Assembly (NCBI RefSeq): GCF_028200735.1 | Contig: NZ_JAQKPV010000005.1 | Coordinates: 124,001-188,000 of the forward strand | Source of the DNA: Streptomyces sp. ACA25 | GTDB taxonomy: Bacteria; Actinomycetota; Actinomycetes; Streptomycetales; Streptomycetaceae | Direction of reading: 5' to 3' | DNA: 64,000 nucleotides | Shown here: in pieces, positions 37,693-46,727 of the stretch | Position numbering within the stretch: position 1 is the stretch's first letter | Layout: each line of letters opens with the position of its first letter | Notes under the pieces: model-generated | Seen by the model: the letters and a program-made list of their open reading frames with translations, nothing else | What the model was told of the DNA's origin: nothing | The model's database searches: none | Position numbers and translations under genes: made by a program

Positions 37693-37750
37693 CCCCTGCC
37701 CGCCCGCCCGCACCCGTCCGCCGCGGGAGCGGGTACGGGGCGGGCAGGGG
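37693..37750. terminator. Terminator between converging genes (membrane protein / nagA)
   Basis: CCCCTGCCCGCCC and GGGCGGGCAGGGG (13 bp, perfect) enclose 32 bases that themselves can pair partly. It lies between two convergent genes. Confidence 0.75.
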
Positions 37751-37772
37751 AGGTCCGCGTTCGCCCGCCCCG

Positions 37773-38936
37773 TCACACCGCGGGGCTGAGCGGTGGCCCG
37801 CTCAGCCACTCGCCCTTGCGCATGACCCCGGCGATCCGGTGGGCCTCGTCGAGCACCACCAGGTCGGCGTCCTTCCCGGCCTCGATCGAGCCGACGGAGT
37901 CGGCCAGACCGAGTACCCGGGCGGGCGTGGTGGACAGGGCCTGCACCGCGTCGGTCACCGGCAGGCCGTCCACGGCCACCGCCCGCCGGAAGGCGTCGTC
38001 CAGGGTAAGGGTGGAGCCCGCGATGGAGCCGCCCTCGACGAGCCGTGCCACCCCCTCGGTGACCTCGACCTTCATCGGTCCGAGCGGGTAGACGCCGTCG
38101 CCCATCCCGGCCGCGCCCATGGCGTCGGTGATGAAGGCGACCCGCCGCGGGCCCGCGTCGCGGAAGGCCAGGCCCAGCACGGCCGGGTGCAGATGGGTGC
38201 CGTCATTGATCAACTCGATGGTGATCCGTTCGTCCTCGAGCAGCGCCGGGATGGGCCCCGGGGCGCGGTGGGCGAGCGGCGGCATGGCGTTGAACAGGTG
38301 AGTCGCCACGCTCGCACCGGCCTCGATGGCCTCCCGGGTCACCTCGTAGTCCGCGTCGGTGTGCCCGATCGCCGCGATCACGCCCAGCTCGCGCAGCAGC
38401 CGCACCGACTCCAGGCCGCCCGCCAGCTCGGGGGCCAGGGTCAGCATGCGGGCGGTGCCCCGTGCGGCGTCGATCAGCTTGCGTACGTCGGCCGGGTCGG
38501 GCTCCCGCAGCAGCGAGGGCTCGTGCGCCCCGCACCGGGACGCGGCGATGAACGGACCCTCGAAGTGCAGGCCCGCCAGGTCACCCTGCTCGACGAGCTC
38601 GGAAAGCACCCCGGCCTGCCCGGCAAGATCGCTGAGGTCACCGGTGACGGTGGAGGCGATCATGGTCGTGGTGCCGTGGAGCCGGTGGGTGCCGATCACC
38701 TTGAGCGCCTCTTCCGCACTCCCCGCCGAGAACGAGGCGCCGCCGCCCCCGTGCACATGCATGTCGACAAAGCCGGGAAGCAGCCAGTGCCCGCTGAGAT
38801 CGACGGTGCCCGGCTCGTCCGGCCGGCCGGTGACGATCCGGCTGCCTTCGACGGTCACCCGGCCGCCGTCGGCGACACCGGTGGGCAGCACGACTTTCGC
38901 CCCGGTCAGCACAGTGCGCCGGTGGGAAGACTTCAT
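37773..38936 (-). CDS. nagA: N-acetylglucosamine-6-phosphate deacetylase
   Basis: The 387-residue amidohydrolase removes the acetyl group from GlcNAc-6-P. Metal ligands: WLLPGFVDMHVHGGGG near residue 52, HFEGPFI near 128, the HTDADY His near 197, and HLFNAMPPLAHRAPG near 218. The catalytic Asp lies in AFITDAMGAAGM. It is directly downstream of the ROK kinase (6-base gap), the nagKA arrangement of Streptomyces, and is the entry step of aminosugar catabolism. Confidence 0.95.
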   Translation of the reverse strand: MKSSHRRTVLTGAKVVLPTGVADGGRVTVEGSRIVTGRPDEPGTVDLSGHWLLPGFVDMHVHGGGGASFSAGSAEEALKVIGTHRLHGTTTMIASTVTGDLSDLAGQAGVLSELVEQGDLAGLHFEGPFIAASRCGAHEPSLLREPDPADVRKLIDAARGTARMLTLAPELAGGLESVRLLRELGVIAAIGHTDADYEVTREAIEAGASVATHLFNAMPPLAHRAPGPIPALLEDERITIELINDGTHLHPAVLGLAFRDAGPRRVAFITDAMGAAGMGDGVYPLGPMKVEVTEGVARLVEGGSIAGSTLTLDDAFRRAVAVDGLPVTDAVQALSTTPARVLGLADSVGSIEAGKDADLVVLDEAHRIAGVMRKGEWLSGPPLSPAV

Positions 38937-38942
38937 CGGTAC

Positions 38943-39914
38943 TCAAACCTCCGCGGAAAGTCGGTCCCAGGCGAGAAGTCCCGCGCCCAGGCATCCGGCG
39001 GCGTCCCCGAGCGCCGCCGGGATGATCGTGGGCTGTGCCTGGAAGGTGATCCGGCTGCGCACCGCTTCCCGCAGGGGCACGAGGAGCGTGTCTCCTGCTT
39101 CGGCGAGTCCGCCGCCGATGATCACCACTTCCGGGTCGAGCAGGGTGACCGAGAGGATCAGTCCGTCGGCGAGGGCGTCCACGGCCTGCTGCCAGATCTC
39201 GCGGGCCCGGGGGTCGCCGGCGGCGACCGCCCGGGCCGCGTCCGCCGAGTTCGCCGCCGGGTCACCGGAGGCGCGTGCCCAGGCGCGGCCGACGGCCGAT
39301 GCGGAGGCGAGAACTTCGAGACAGCCGCGCTGTCCGCAGCCGCAGGGCGGGCCGCCGGGCCGGACCACGAGGTGCCCGATCTCTCCCGCGCCGTGATGCG
39401 CGCCCGGTTCCACCCGCCCCTCGATGCCGATCGCGCCGGCGATGCCGGTGCCCAGCGGAACGAAGAGGAACCGGTCGGCTCCGTTCCCGGCGCCGAGCCG
39501 GCCCTCTGCGAGCCCGCCGGCCCGTACATCGTGTCCGAGGGCCACCGGCACCCCCGCGAGACGCTCGTCGAGCAGCCGGCGCAGCGGTACGTCCCGCCAG
39601 CCGAGATTGGCGGCGAAGCGGACCACGCCCGCCGCCTCGTCGAGGATGCCCGGCACGACGACGCCCGCGGCGGCCGGGCTCCGGCCGAACCGTTCCCGTC
39701 CGAGGGCGCACAACTCCTCGGCGAAGGTGAGCACGCCCTTCAGCACGGCGTCCGGGCCGCCGTTCTGCACGGTGGCCCGCCGGGCTTCGTGCAGCAGTGT
39801 GTGATCGCGCCCGATCAGCGCCGCCTTCATGCCGGTGCCGCCGACGTCGAGGGCGAGGACGTACTCCGGCGCGGGCTCGGCCGCCGACGCCTCTTGGTCT
39901 TCCCGGAAAGTCAC
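38943..39914 (-). CDS. nagK: ROK-family sugar kinase (N-acetylglucosamine kinase-like)
   Basis: The 323-residue kinase has the ATP-binding DVGGTGMKAALI near residue 25, the ROK zinc signature PGGPPCGCGQRGCLE near residue 200 (Cys and His coordination) and the catalytic Asp in LGHDVRAGGLAEG. It phosphorylates a sugar, most likely GlcNAc given the adjacent nagA and a DasR-like site upstream. It is cotranscribed with nagA. Confidence 0.9.
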   Translation of the reverse strand: MTFREDQEASAAEPAPEYVLALDVGGTGMKAALIGRDHTLLHEARRATVQNGGPDAVLKGVLTFAEELCALGRERFGRSPAAAGVVVPGILDEAAGVVRFAANLGWRDVPLRRLLDERLAGVPVALGHDVRAGGLAEGRLGAGNGADRFLFVPLGTGIAGAIGIEGRVEPGAHHGAGEIGHLVVRPGGPPCGCGQRGCLEVLASASAVGRAWARASGDPAANSADAARAVAAGDPRAREIWQQAVDALADGLILSVTLLDPEVVIIGGGLAEAGDTLLVPLREAVRSRITFQAQPTIIPAALGDAAGCLGAGLLAWDRLSAEV

Positions 39915-39942
39915 ACGGGACAGTCTCGCCCGTAACCGGGTG

Positions 39943-39958
39943 AGAGGTCTAGTCCAGT
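39943..39958. promoter_or_regulatory. DasR-responsive element (dre) upstream of nagK-nagA
   Basis: AGAGGTCTAGTCCAGT matches the dre consensus ACTGGTCTAGACCACT at 12 of 16 positions and TGGTCTAGACCA at 10 of 12. It lies 29 bases upstream of the nagK start. A dre in front of nagKA is known in S. coelicolor; DasR is released by GlcN-6-P. Confidence 0.75.
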
Positions 39959-39990
39959 GGGTGGAACTGTCGGTACGGATTCCGGAATCG

Positions 39991-40920
39991 TTACGGAAGG
40001 ATCACTGAGCGACTCAGGTTGCGCGGCCGGTCAGGGTCCAGTCCGCGGCTCTCAGCGACGGCCACCGCGAGGCGCTGGACGCGCACGAGATCCGCCGTCG
40101 GGCAGCCGCCGCCGTGCTCCACCAGGGTGCCCCCGGCCCGCAGCACGTCCGCCGCCGGCCCGTCCGGCGTCGCGTCGAGGAGCCAGACCGCCCGGCCCGG
40201 TGCGGTGATCGCGACCGGTCCGTGCCGGTACTCCATGGACGGATACGCCTCAGCCCAGGCTCCGGCCGCCTCCCGCATCTTCAACGCGGCCTCCTGCGCC
40301 AGCCCGTACACCCAGCCGCTGCCCAGGAAAGTCCACTGCTCCGCCTCGCCGGCACCCGCGGGTAACGGCCCGCTCAGGGCCCGTTCGGCGTCGGTGGCGG
40401 CCTCGGCAACCGTTCGGACCCCGGCCGGCAGCGGGCCGTGCGCCTCCAGTCCGGCCCGCAGCAGCGCCAGCGCGCTGGTGGCGAACCGGGTCTGCACCAC
40501 CGACTCCTCGTCCGCGTAGTCCAGCACCGCCACCTGCTCGGCCAGCCGGATCACCTCCGCCCCCGGATCGGCGGTCAGCGCGACCAGGGCGGGCCCGGGA
40601 CCGGCCGCGCGCATCCCCTCAAGGAGCCGCAGCACCTCCGAGGTGGTCCCGGACCGGGTGATCGCGACCACCCGGTCGTACGTGCGGCGCATTGGGAACT
40701 CCGACGCCGCGAACGCGTGTGTCTCCCCCTGGCCGGCCTGCTCGCGCAGCGCCGCGTAGGCCTGCGCCATGAACCAGGACGTGCCGCAGCCGGTGACCGC
40801 CACCCGCTCGCCGGGCTCCGGCAGCGCGTCGGCCAGGCCGGTCGCGTGCCGCGCGGCCAGCCGCCAGCAGTCGGGCTGGGCGGCGATCTCTCGGGCAGTG
40901 CGGGACAGTGCGGCTGCCAT
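39991..40920 (-). CDS. SIS-domain sugar isomerase/deaminase-like protein
   Basis: The 309-residue product has tandem SIS folds like the isomerase half of GlmS: VAVTGCGTSWFMAQAYAALRE near residue 44, VVAITRSGTTSEVLRLLEG, TFLGSGWVYGLAQEAALKMREA and the EYRHGP motif typical of GlmS/AgaS-type enzymes. It lacks the glutaminase domain. It may be a glucosamine-6-phosphate deaminase (NagB substitute), an AgaS-like sugar isomerase, or fructosamine-type enzyme. It lies upstream of nagK on the same strand (76 bases) and divergent from a sugar-binding lipoprotein, so an aminosugar role is likely. A 9-bp inverted repeat (GCACGGGAC, 40982-40990, with its complement at 41009-41017) lies in the divergent region. 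Confidence 0.85.
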   Translation of the reverse strand: MAAALSRTAREIAAQPDCWRLAARHATGLADALPEPGERVAVTGCGTSWFMAQAYAALREQAGQGETHAFAASEFPMRRTYDRVVAITRSGTTSEVLRLLEGMRAAGPGPALVALTADPGAEVIRLAEQVAVLDYADEESVVQTRFATSALALLRAGLEAHGPLPAGVRTVAEAATDAERALSGPLPAGAGEAEQWTFLGSGWVYGLAQEAALKMREAAGAWAEAYPSMEYRHGPVAITAPGRAVWLLDATPDGPAADVLRAGGTLVEHGGGCPTADLVRVQRLAVAVAESRGLDPDRPRNLSRSVILP

Positions 40921-41154
40921 GCGGTCAGTCTCCCTCGGCCGGGCGGGTGTTCGGCTGGTGGATCGGTCGGCTGGAATCGGTGCACGGGACGTCGGCAGCA
41001 GATCATCTGTCCCGTGCTCCGGGCCACTCCTGTTGCAGAAGCGATACGTGTTCGGCGGGTCATGACCCGCGCACCAGGCGGCACACTGCTGTCCGTCGCG
41101 CCAGGCGTGACGCCATGAGCTCCACCCAGCTTGTCGGAAAAGGGAGTGACGAAC

Positions 41155-42432
41155 GTGCGACGTCGCCAGTTCCTCGGCCTGACGGCCGGGCTTGCCGGCG
41201 CCGCAGGTCTCTCGGCCTGCGGCAGTGCCGATGCGGGCAGCGGAGAGGTGATCCTCAAACTCGTCGCGGCCGAGTACGGAGACGACTCCGACAGCGGAAG
41301 CTCCGAGCGGTACTGGAACGAACTGGCAAAGGAGTTCCGGCAGGAGAACCCCGGCATACGGGTCGACGTCAGCGTGTTCGGCTGGGACGACGTGGACGCG
41401 GAAGTGGCCGCCATGGTGAAGGCCGGCCGGGCTCCCGACATCGCGCAGATGGGCTCCTACGCCGACTTCGCCGCGCTGGGCGAGCTCCACCCGGTCGGCG
41501 AGATCCTCTCGCTGGCCGTCCAGTCCGACTTCATCCCCGCGCTGGCCGAGGCAGGGGAGTTCCGGCGGGTGCAGTACGGCATCCCCTTCGTGGCCGGCAC
41601 CCGGCTCTTCTTCTACAACAAGGCGCTGTTCCAGGACGCCGGGCTCGACCCCGACACACCACCGAGGGACTGGGACGAGCTGCGTGACGCTGCCAGGGCC
41701 CTGGCCGACGCCGGCGTCCCGGTGCCCTACGGCCTGCCGCTGGGACCGGAGGAGGCGCAGGCCGAGTGCCTGCAGTGGATGCTCGCCGGCGGTGGCCATC
41801 TCACCGACAGCAGCGATGTGTACACCATCGACTCCGAGGCCAACATGGAGACGTTCACCTGGCTGCGGGACGAGCTGGTCGGCACGGGCCTCACCGGCGG
41901 CGGCGACCCGGCGGCCACCGCCCGCCGGGAGGTTTTCGCCGGCTTCGCCGCCGGCGAGGTCGGGATGCTCAACGGCCACCCTTCCCTGCTGAGGCAGGCG
42001 GAGCGCGGCAAGATCGACTACGGCCTGGCGCAGGTGCCGGGCCGGCACGGCCCCACGGAGCGGACCATGGGCGTCGCCGACTGGCTCATGGGCTTCTCCC
42101 GCACCGACCACCGCGCAGCGGTGAAAGCATTCCTGGACTTCGTCTACACCACCGAGAACGTGGCGAGCTTCGCCGAGCGTTACGAGCTGCTCCCGGTCAC
42201 CACCCCGGCCCACCAGGCCATGCTGGAGAGCGAGGACCACGAACGGCTCCGGCCCTTCCTCAGCCAGCTGCCGGGCGCCGTGTCCTACCCGGTGGGCAAG
42301 ATCTCCTGGGCCGAGGTGGCCGGCGCGCTCAAAACCCGCATCGGCGAGGCGGTGCAGCCCGGCAGCGACATCTCCTATGTCCTGTCCTCCCTGCAGCGGC
42401 AGGCCGTGGACGCCGACCTGGCGCACGGATAG
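41155..42432 (+). CDS. Sugar ABC transporter substrate-binding lipoprotein
   Basis: The 425-residue protein starts with a twin-Arg-like RRRQFLGLTAGLAG and a lipobox GLSAC. Its extracellular part is a class I sugar-binding (cluster B/CUT1) fold: WNELAKEFRQENPGIRVDVSV, GRAPDIAQMGSYADFA, FFYNKALFQDAGLDP. No permease genes adjoin, and it would need MsiK as ATPase. The GTG at 41155 is chosen because GGGAG is nine bases upstream; an in-frame TTG at 41131 and a GTG at 41146 are alternatives. Divergent from the SIS gene; substrate probably an amino- or oligosaccharide, not proven. Confidence 0.85.
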   Translation: MRRRQFLGLTAGLAGAAGLSACGSADAGSGEVILKLVAAEYGDDSDSGSSERYWNELAKEFRQENPGIRVDVSVFGWDDVDAEVAAMVKAGRAPDIAQMGSYADFAALGELHPVGEILSLAVQSDFIPALAEAGEFRRVQYGIPFVAGTRLFFYNKALFQDAGLDPDTPPRDWDELRDAARALADAGVPVPYGLPLGPEEAQAECLQWMLAGGGHLTDSSDVYTIDSEANMETFTWLRDELVGTGLTGGGDPAATARREVFAGFAAGEVGMLNGHPSLLRQAERGKIDYGLAQVPGRHGPTERTMGVADWLMGFSRTDHRAAVKAFLDFVYTTENVASFAERYELLPVTTPAHQAMLESEDHERLRPFLSQLPGAVSYPVGKISWAEVAGALKTRIGEAVQPGSDISYVLSSLQRQAVDADLAHG

Positions 42433-42443
42433 CGCCCGGTCCG

Positions 42444-42502
42444 GTCACCCGCTCCGCCGGGGACGGCCTCCGGCCCGGCTCGTCCCCGGCGGAGCGGGTG
42501 AC
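42444..42502. terminator. Very stable hairpin after the sugar-binding protein gene
   Basis: A perfect 22-bp inverted repeat (starting GTCACCCGCTCCGCCGGGGA) around a 15-base loop lies 12 bases after the stop and ends 12 bases before the start of the DUF3263 gene. It is most simply a terminator. Confidence 0.8.
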
Positions 42503-42514
42503 TACGATTCCCGC

Positions 42515-42784
42515 GTGAGCGACGCGCAGCAGCCCCCGCCCCGCAAGCCGACGGAGCACGGCCTGTCCGACCGGGACCGGGCCGTGCTCGCGGTGGAGCG
42601 CCATGGCTGGCCCGGCCCGGGGGCCAAGGAGCGCGCCATACGGGAACGCCTCGGCATCTCACCGACTCGCTACTACCAGCTGCTGAACGCCCTGCTCGAC
42701 GACCCCGAGGCGCTCGCCCACGACCCCGTCACGGTCAACCGGCTGCGGCGGCTGCGCAGTGCCCGCCGCGCCCACCGCCCCTGA
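42515..42784 (+). CDS. DUF3263 family small protein
   Basis: The 89-residue basic protein begins at a GTG (VSDAQQPPPRKPTEHGLS). It carries the DUF3263 core DRAVLAVERHGWPGPGAKER and a helix-turn-helix-like segment (RLGISPTRYYQLLNALLDDP), suggesting DNA binding. It is conserved upstream of otsB in streptomycetes. Function unknown. Confidence 0.85.
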   Translation: MSDAQQPPPRKPTEHGLSDRDRAVLAVERHGWPGPGAKERAIRERLGISPTRYYQLLNALLDDPEALAHDPVTVNRLRRLRSARRAHRP

Positions 42785-43009
42785 CGCCCACCAACCCCGA
42801 CGCCCACCGCCCAAAGCTCCGGCCGGTGGTCTCTCCCCCGGGGAGCGGAAGGGCCATCACCCGGGCGGACCGCACCCCGCCGAGGGATTCCCGGAAGCCG
42901 CCCCCGCCGCCCGGACCCACCAGGGGCCGTCTCCGCGGCCGGATGTGTCCGCAGGTGATGACCGAAACAGCGGCGGCGCGCCGGGCACGCTCCGGTTAGG
43001 GTCGGACAC

Positions 43010-43849
43010 ATGGGCAGCCTTCCCGAACCGAAAACGGCCGCAGGCACCGCAGGCCTGGCCGCACTGCTCGACCGGCCGGAAAGCGCGCTGGTCGCGCTCG
43101 ACTACGACGGCACGCTCGCCCCGATCGTGCCCGACCCCGAAAAAGCCCGCGCGCACTCCCAGGCCATGCCCGCCCTGGCGAGGCTGGCCCGGCGGATCGG
43201 CGTGGTCGCCGTCATCACGGGACGCTCCGCGGAGGCCGCCGTACGGCTCGGCGGCCTCGACCGGGCCCCCGGGCTCGAAGGGCTCATCGTGCTGGGTGCC
43301 TACGGCGCGGAGCGCTGGGACGCGGCCACCGGCGCGCTGCGCACGCCGCCCCCGCACCCCGGGGTGATGTCCGCCCGGGCCGAGCTCCCCGGGCTGGTGC
43401 GGGACACCGTGCCCTCGGACCAGGCACACATCGAGGACAAGGGAGTGGCCCTGGCGGTGCACACCCGCCGGGCGGCCGACCCGGCGGGCACCTTCCAGGC
43501 GCTCCATGACCCCCTGGACGCCCTGGCCGCCCGGCACGGGCTCACCCTGGAGCCCGGCCGCTTCGTGCTGGAGCTGCGTCCGCCGGGCGCCGACAAGGGC
43601 AGGGCTCTCACCGATCTGGTGCGGGAGACCGGCGCCACCTCCGTGCTCTACGCCGGTGACGACCTGGGCGACCTGGCGGCCTTCGACGCGGTCGCCCGGT
43701 TGCGGGAGGCCGGCGTGCCGGGTCTGCGGGTGTGCAGCGGCAGCACCGAGGTGGCGGAGCTCGCCGAGGCCGCGGACCTCACGGTGGACGGCCCGGCGGG
43801 TGTGGTGGCCCTGCTGACCGCTCTTTCCGTGGCCCTTCCGCCCGAGTGA
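43010..43849 (+). CDS. otsB: Trehalose-6-phosphate phosphatase
   Basis: The 279-residue HAD phosphatase has motif I LVALDYDGTLAPI near residue 28 (nucleophile Asp, acid/base Asp), motif II VVAVITGRSAEA, and motif III/IV ATSVLYAGDDLGDLAAFDAV. It dephosphorylates trehalose-6-P made by OtsA. The gene is tail-to-tail with otsA, separated by a hairpin. The 226 bases before it contain no feature I can support. Confidence 0.93.
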   Translation: MGSLPEPKTAAGTAGLAALLDRPESALVALDYDGTLAPIVPDPEKARAHSQAMPALARLARRIGVVAVITGRSAEAAVRLGGLDRAPGLEGLIVLGAYGAERWDAATGALRTPPPHPGVMSARAELPGLVRDTVPSDQAHIEDKGVALAVHTRRAADPAGTFQALHDPLDALAARHGLTLEPGRFVLELRPPGADKGRALTDLVRETGATSVLYAGDDLGDLAAFDAVARLREAGVPGLRVCSGSTEVAELAEAADLTVDGPAGVVALLTALSVALPPE

Positions 43850-43864
43850 CCCCCAGGCACGCCG

Positions 43865-43898
43865 GAGCCCCCTGCGCCGACGCCGGTGCGGGGGGCTC
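43865..43898. terminator. Terminator between otsB and otsA
   Basis: GAGCCCCCTGC pairs with GCGGGGGGCTC (11 bp, one G-T) around a 12-base loop, between the convergent ots genes. Confidence 0.75.
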
Positions 43899-43918
43899 GG
43901 AGCGGCTCGGTGCCGGGC

Positions 43919-45427
43919 TCAGCTGTTGCGCAGGGCGTTGAGCTGGGCGAGGAACCAGGCTTTCGGAGGCAGCGCGGTGGCCGAGGAGGCGAGGCGCTTG
44001 GTGCGCTCCGCCCGCTCGCCCGGATCCATGGTCAGCCCTTCGTGCAGCGCGCGGGCGGTGCCCGCGATGTCGTACGGATTGACCACCAGCGCGTCGTCCC
44101 CCAGCTCGGCCCAGGCGCCGGCCTCCCGGGACAGCACCAGCGCGCAGCCCTCCTCGGACAGCACCGGCACCTCCTTGGCAACCAGGTTCATGCCGTCCCG
44201 GATCGGGTTGACCAGGGCGACGTCGGCGAGCCGGTAGGACGCCAGGGACCGGGCGAAGTCGTCCTTCACGTGCAGCACCACCGGCGTCCAGCCCTCCTGG
44301 CCGAACGTGGTGTTGATCTCGTCGGCGACCCGGGCCACCTCCGCGGTGTAGTCGCGGTAGACCTCCAGATCCTGCCGTGAAGGGTAGGCGAAGGCGACGT
44401 GCACCACCCGGCCGAGCCACTCGGGGCGGTCCTCCAGCAGCCGCCGGTAGGCCAGCAGGCCCCGGACTATGTTCTTGGAGAGCTCGGTGCGGTCCACCCG
44501 GACGATCGTGCGGCGCGGGCTGCCGTCCGGTGCGGTCCCGACCTGCTCGCGCAGGTCGGCCAGCCGCTCGGCCACGTCGGGCCGGGCCGCCCGCTCCCGC
44601 AGGAACTCGGCGTCCGCTCCCAGACCGTGCACCCCGATCCGGGTGCTCCGGCCCTCGTGCGTGACCTGGAGCTCGTGCCCGTGGTCGCTGACCTCCGCGC
44701 CCAGCAGCTCGTGGCAGGAGCTGACGAACGCCTCCGCCCAGCGCCAGGTCAGGAACGCCGCCCGGTCGCCGCCGAGGATGCCGAGCAGAACTGCCCGGGC
44801 GATCTCGTCCGGCAGTACCCGGAAGCTGTCCACCGGCGCCCAGGGGGTGTGCGAGAAGTGCCCGATCCGCAGATCGGGGCGGCGTTCCCGCAGCAGCCCG
44901 GGCACCAGGGCGAGGTGGTAGTCCTGGACCAGCACCAGCGCGCCCTCGGCGGCCTCCTCGGCCAGCGCGTCGGCGAAGGCCGCGTTGTACGCCTCGTACT
45001 CCGCCCACTGGGCCTCGAAGCCGCGGTCGAAGACCGGCTCCACCGGTGTCCGGTACAGCAGATGGTGCACGAACCACAGCACGGAGTTGGCGATGCCGTT
45101 GTACGCGGCGTCGAAGGTGGCGGCCGGGATGTCGAGCATCCGCACGGCCTGCCCGCCGGTGTCGGCCGGGTCCAGCGGCCCCGCGGCACGGCGCGTGGCC
45201 TCCCGGTCGTCCTCGCTGAGGGCCGCGCAGACCCATGTCCCGGCGCCCGGACCCAGGGCGCTCAGCCCGGACACCAGCCCGCCCCCGCCCCGCCGGGCGG
45301 TGAGCGTGCCGTCCGCGGACCGGCTGAAGCTCACCGGGCCGCGATTGGACGCGACCAGAACCTGTACCGGCCGGCCCTGCGCGCCCGGCGCGGAGCCGTT
45401 CGCGTGCTGTTGCTGCTCAGAGACCAT
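43919..45427 (-). CDS. otsA: Trehalose-6-phosphate synthase
   Basis: The 502-residue GT20 glycosyltransferase joins glucose from an NDP-glucose to glucose-6-P. Conserved blocks: VASNRGPVSFSRS near residue 27, the VQDYHLALVPGLLRERRPDL region near 168, RVDRTELSKNIVRGL, and RDGMNLVAKE with EEGCALVLSREAG in the C-domain. Together with otsB it makes trehalose for osmotic, desiccation and spore protection. Confidence 0.95.
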   Translation of the reverse strand: MVSEQQQHANGSAPGAQGRPVQVLVASNRGPVSFSRSADGTLTARRGGGGLVSGLSALGPGAGTWVCAALSEDDREATRRAAGPLDPADTGGQAVRMLDIPAATFDAAYNGIANSVLWFVHHLLYRTPVEPVFDRGFEAQWAEYEAYNAAFADALAEEAAEGALVLVQDYHLALVPGLLRERRPDLRIGHFSHTPWAPVDSFRVLPDEIARAVLLGILGGDRAAFLTWRWAEAFVSSCHELLGAEVSDHGHELQVTHEGRSTRIGVHGLGADAEFLRERAARPDVAERLADLREQVGTAPDGSPRRTIVRVDRTELSKNIVRGLLAYRRLLEDRPEWLGRVVHVAFAYPSRQDLEVYRDYTAEVARVADEINTTFGQEGWTPVVLHVKDDFARSLASYRLADVALVNPIRDGMNLVAKEVPVLSEEGCALVLSREAGAWAELGDDALVVNPYDIAGTARALHEGLTMDPGERAERTKRLASSATALPPKAWFLAQLNALRNS

Positions 45428-45612
45428 GCGCGGAGCTTAGCCACCGGCTCACCCGGTCAAACGTGTGACCGGTCACGTCTCCCCCGCCGGGTGTCCGCCA
45501 CCCCGCAGGCTCCGGGCGGTGCCCGCGCCCCGCCCGCATTCCGGACCCGTCGCTGTCCGCGATCCGGGCAGCACCGGGTCCCGGAAGGCCGGACGCACGG
45601 ACGGGCCGGGGG

Positions 45613-46608
45613 TCAGGCCGCCCGGCCTGCCGCCGACGCCCGCCGGGCGGCGCGCGCGGCGGCGTACTCCGGCACCGTGACCAGCGGGGGTCGTTCCACG
45701 GTGTCCACCGGGTGGTCGCAGGGGTCGAAGCCGCCCTCCGGGCCGCGCTCGAACTGGGTGATCCGGGCCCGTACCGGCGCGCTGCCGTCCAGCCGGGCCT
45801 GTGCGGTGCGGTATATCGCGGCGGCCATCCGGCCCAGCGCCTGCCCGTCCTGGTGCCGGTGCCGGCGCACCCCGACGTCGACCTGGGCCAGTGCGTCCAG
45901 GCCGGCCAGCCGCAGCGTGTCGACGAGCAGCCCTATCTCGACCCCGTACCCGACGGGGAATCGCAGCTGCTCCAGCAGCGAACGGCGGGCCGCGTACTCA
46001 CCGCCCAGTGGCTGCACCACGCCGGCCAGCTCCGGCCAGTGCAGATTCAGCAGCGGCCGGGCCACCAGCTCGGTCACCCGCCCGCCCTGGCCCGCCCCGG
46101 AACCGGTGCCGTGCTCCAGCGGCCGGTCGTACATGGCCTTGACCATCTGCACCTCCTGCTCGAGGAGCAGCGGGCCCAGGATGCCGGAGACGAACCGGGA
46201 GTCGAACTCCCGCAGATCCGCGTCGACGAAGCAGATGATCTCGCCGTGGGCGGCGAACAGGGACCGCCACAGCACTTCGCCCTTGCCCGGCAGCGCGGGC
46301 AGCCGGGGCAGGATCTCGTCGCGGTGGACGACCTTGGCGCCGGCCGCGGCGGCGGCCTCCGCGGTGCGGTCGGTGGAGCCGGAGTCCAGCACCAGCAGCT
46401 CGTCGACCAGCGGCACCTCCTCCATCAGGTCCCGGCGGATCGTCTCCACGATCGCGCCGACGGTGGGCTCCTCGTTGAGAGCGGGGAGGACCACGCTGAC
46501 GCTGCCCGCCGCGCCGGCCGCCCGCTTCGCGGCCAGCAGACGCGACATCGGGCGGTCGGCGGCGGCCGAGGACCGCAGGCGCAGCCACTTCTCTGCCTCT
46601 TCCAGCAC
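45613..46608 (-). CDS. gpgS: Glucosyl-3-phosphoglycerate synthase
   Basis: The 331-residue GT2/GT81 enzyme has SVVLPALNEEPTVGAIVETI near residue 37, LVLDSGSTDRTAE, and the metal-binding DAD motif IICFVDADLREFD. VVQPLGGEYAARRSLLEQLRFPVGYGVEIGLL and the HRHQD segment are typical of GpgS. It transfers glucose to 3-phosphoglycerate, first step to glucosylglycerate and, in mycobacteria, to methylglucose lipopolysaccharide. The start is taken as GTG at 46608 (VLEEAEKW), with GAGGAG upstream; an earlier frame exists. Same strand as otsA, 185 bases upstream of it. Confidence 0.9.
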   Translation of the reverse strand: MLEEAEKWLRLRSSAAADRPMSRLLAAKRAAGAAGSVSVVLPALNEEPTVGAIVETIRRDLMEEVPLVDELLVLDSGSTDRTAEAAAAAGAKVVHRDEILPRLPALPGKGEVLWRSLFAAHGEIICFVDADLREFDSRFVSGILGPLLLEQEVQMVKAMYDRPLEHGTGSGAGQGGRVTELVARPLLNLHWPELAGVVQPLGGEYAARRSLLEQLRFPVGYGVEIGLLVDTLRLAGLDALAQVDVGVRRHRHQDGQALGRMAAAIYRTAQARLDGSAPVRARITQFERGPEGGFDPCDHPVDTVERPPLVTVPEYAAARAARRASAAGRAA

Positions 46609-46727
46609 GGATCGCTCCTCGGTGTCTCGGGAATCGGACGGCTCCGTCCCCTCCCGGGGCCGTCCGTTACAGTCTGGACAGTGCATGCGGCCCCAACAAA
46701 TCGGGGACGTTGCAAATAATCGAAAAC

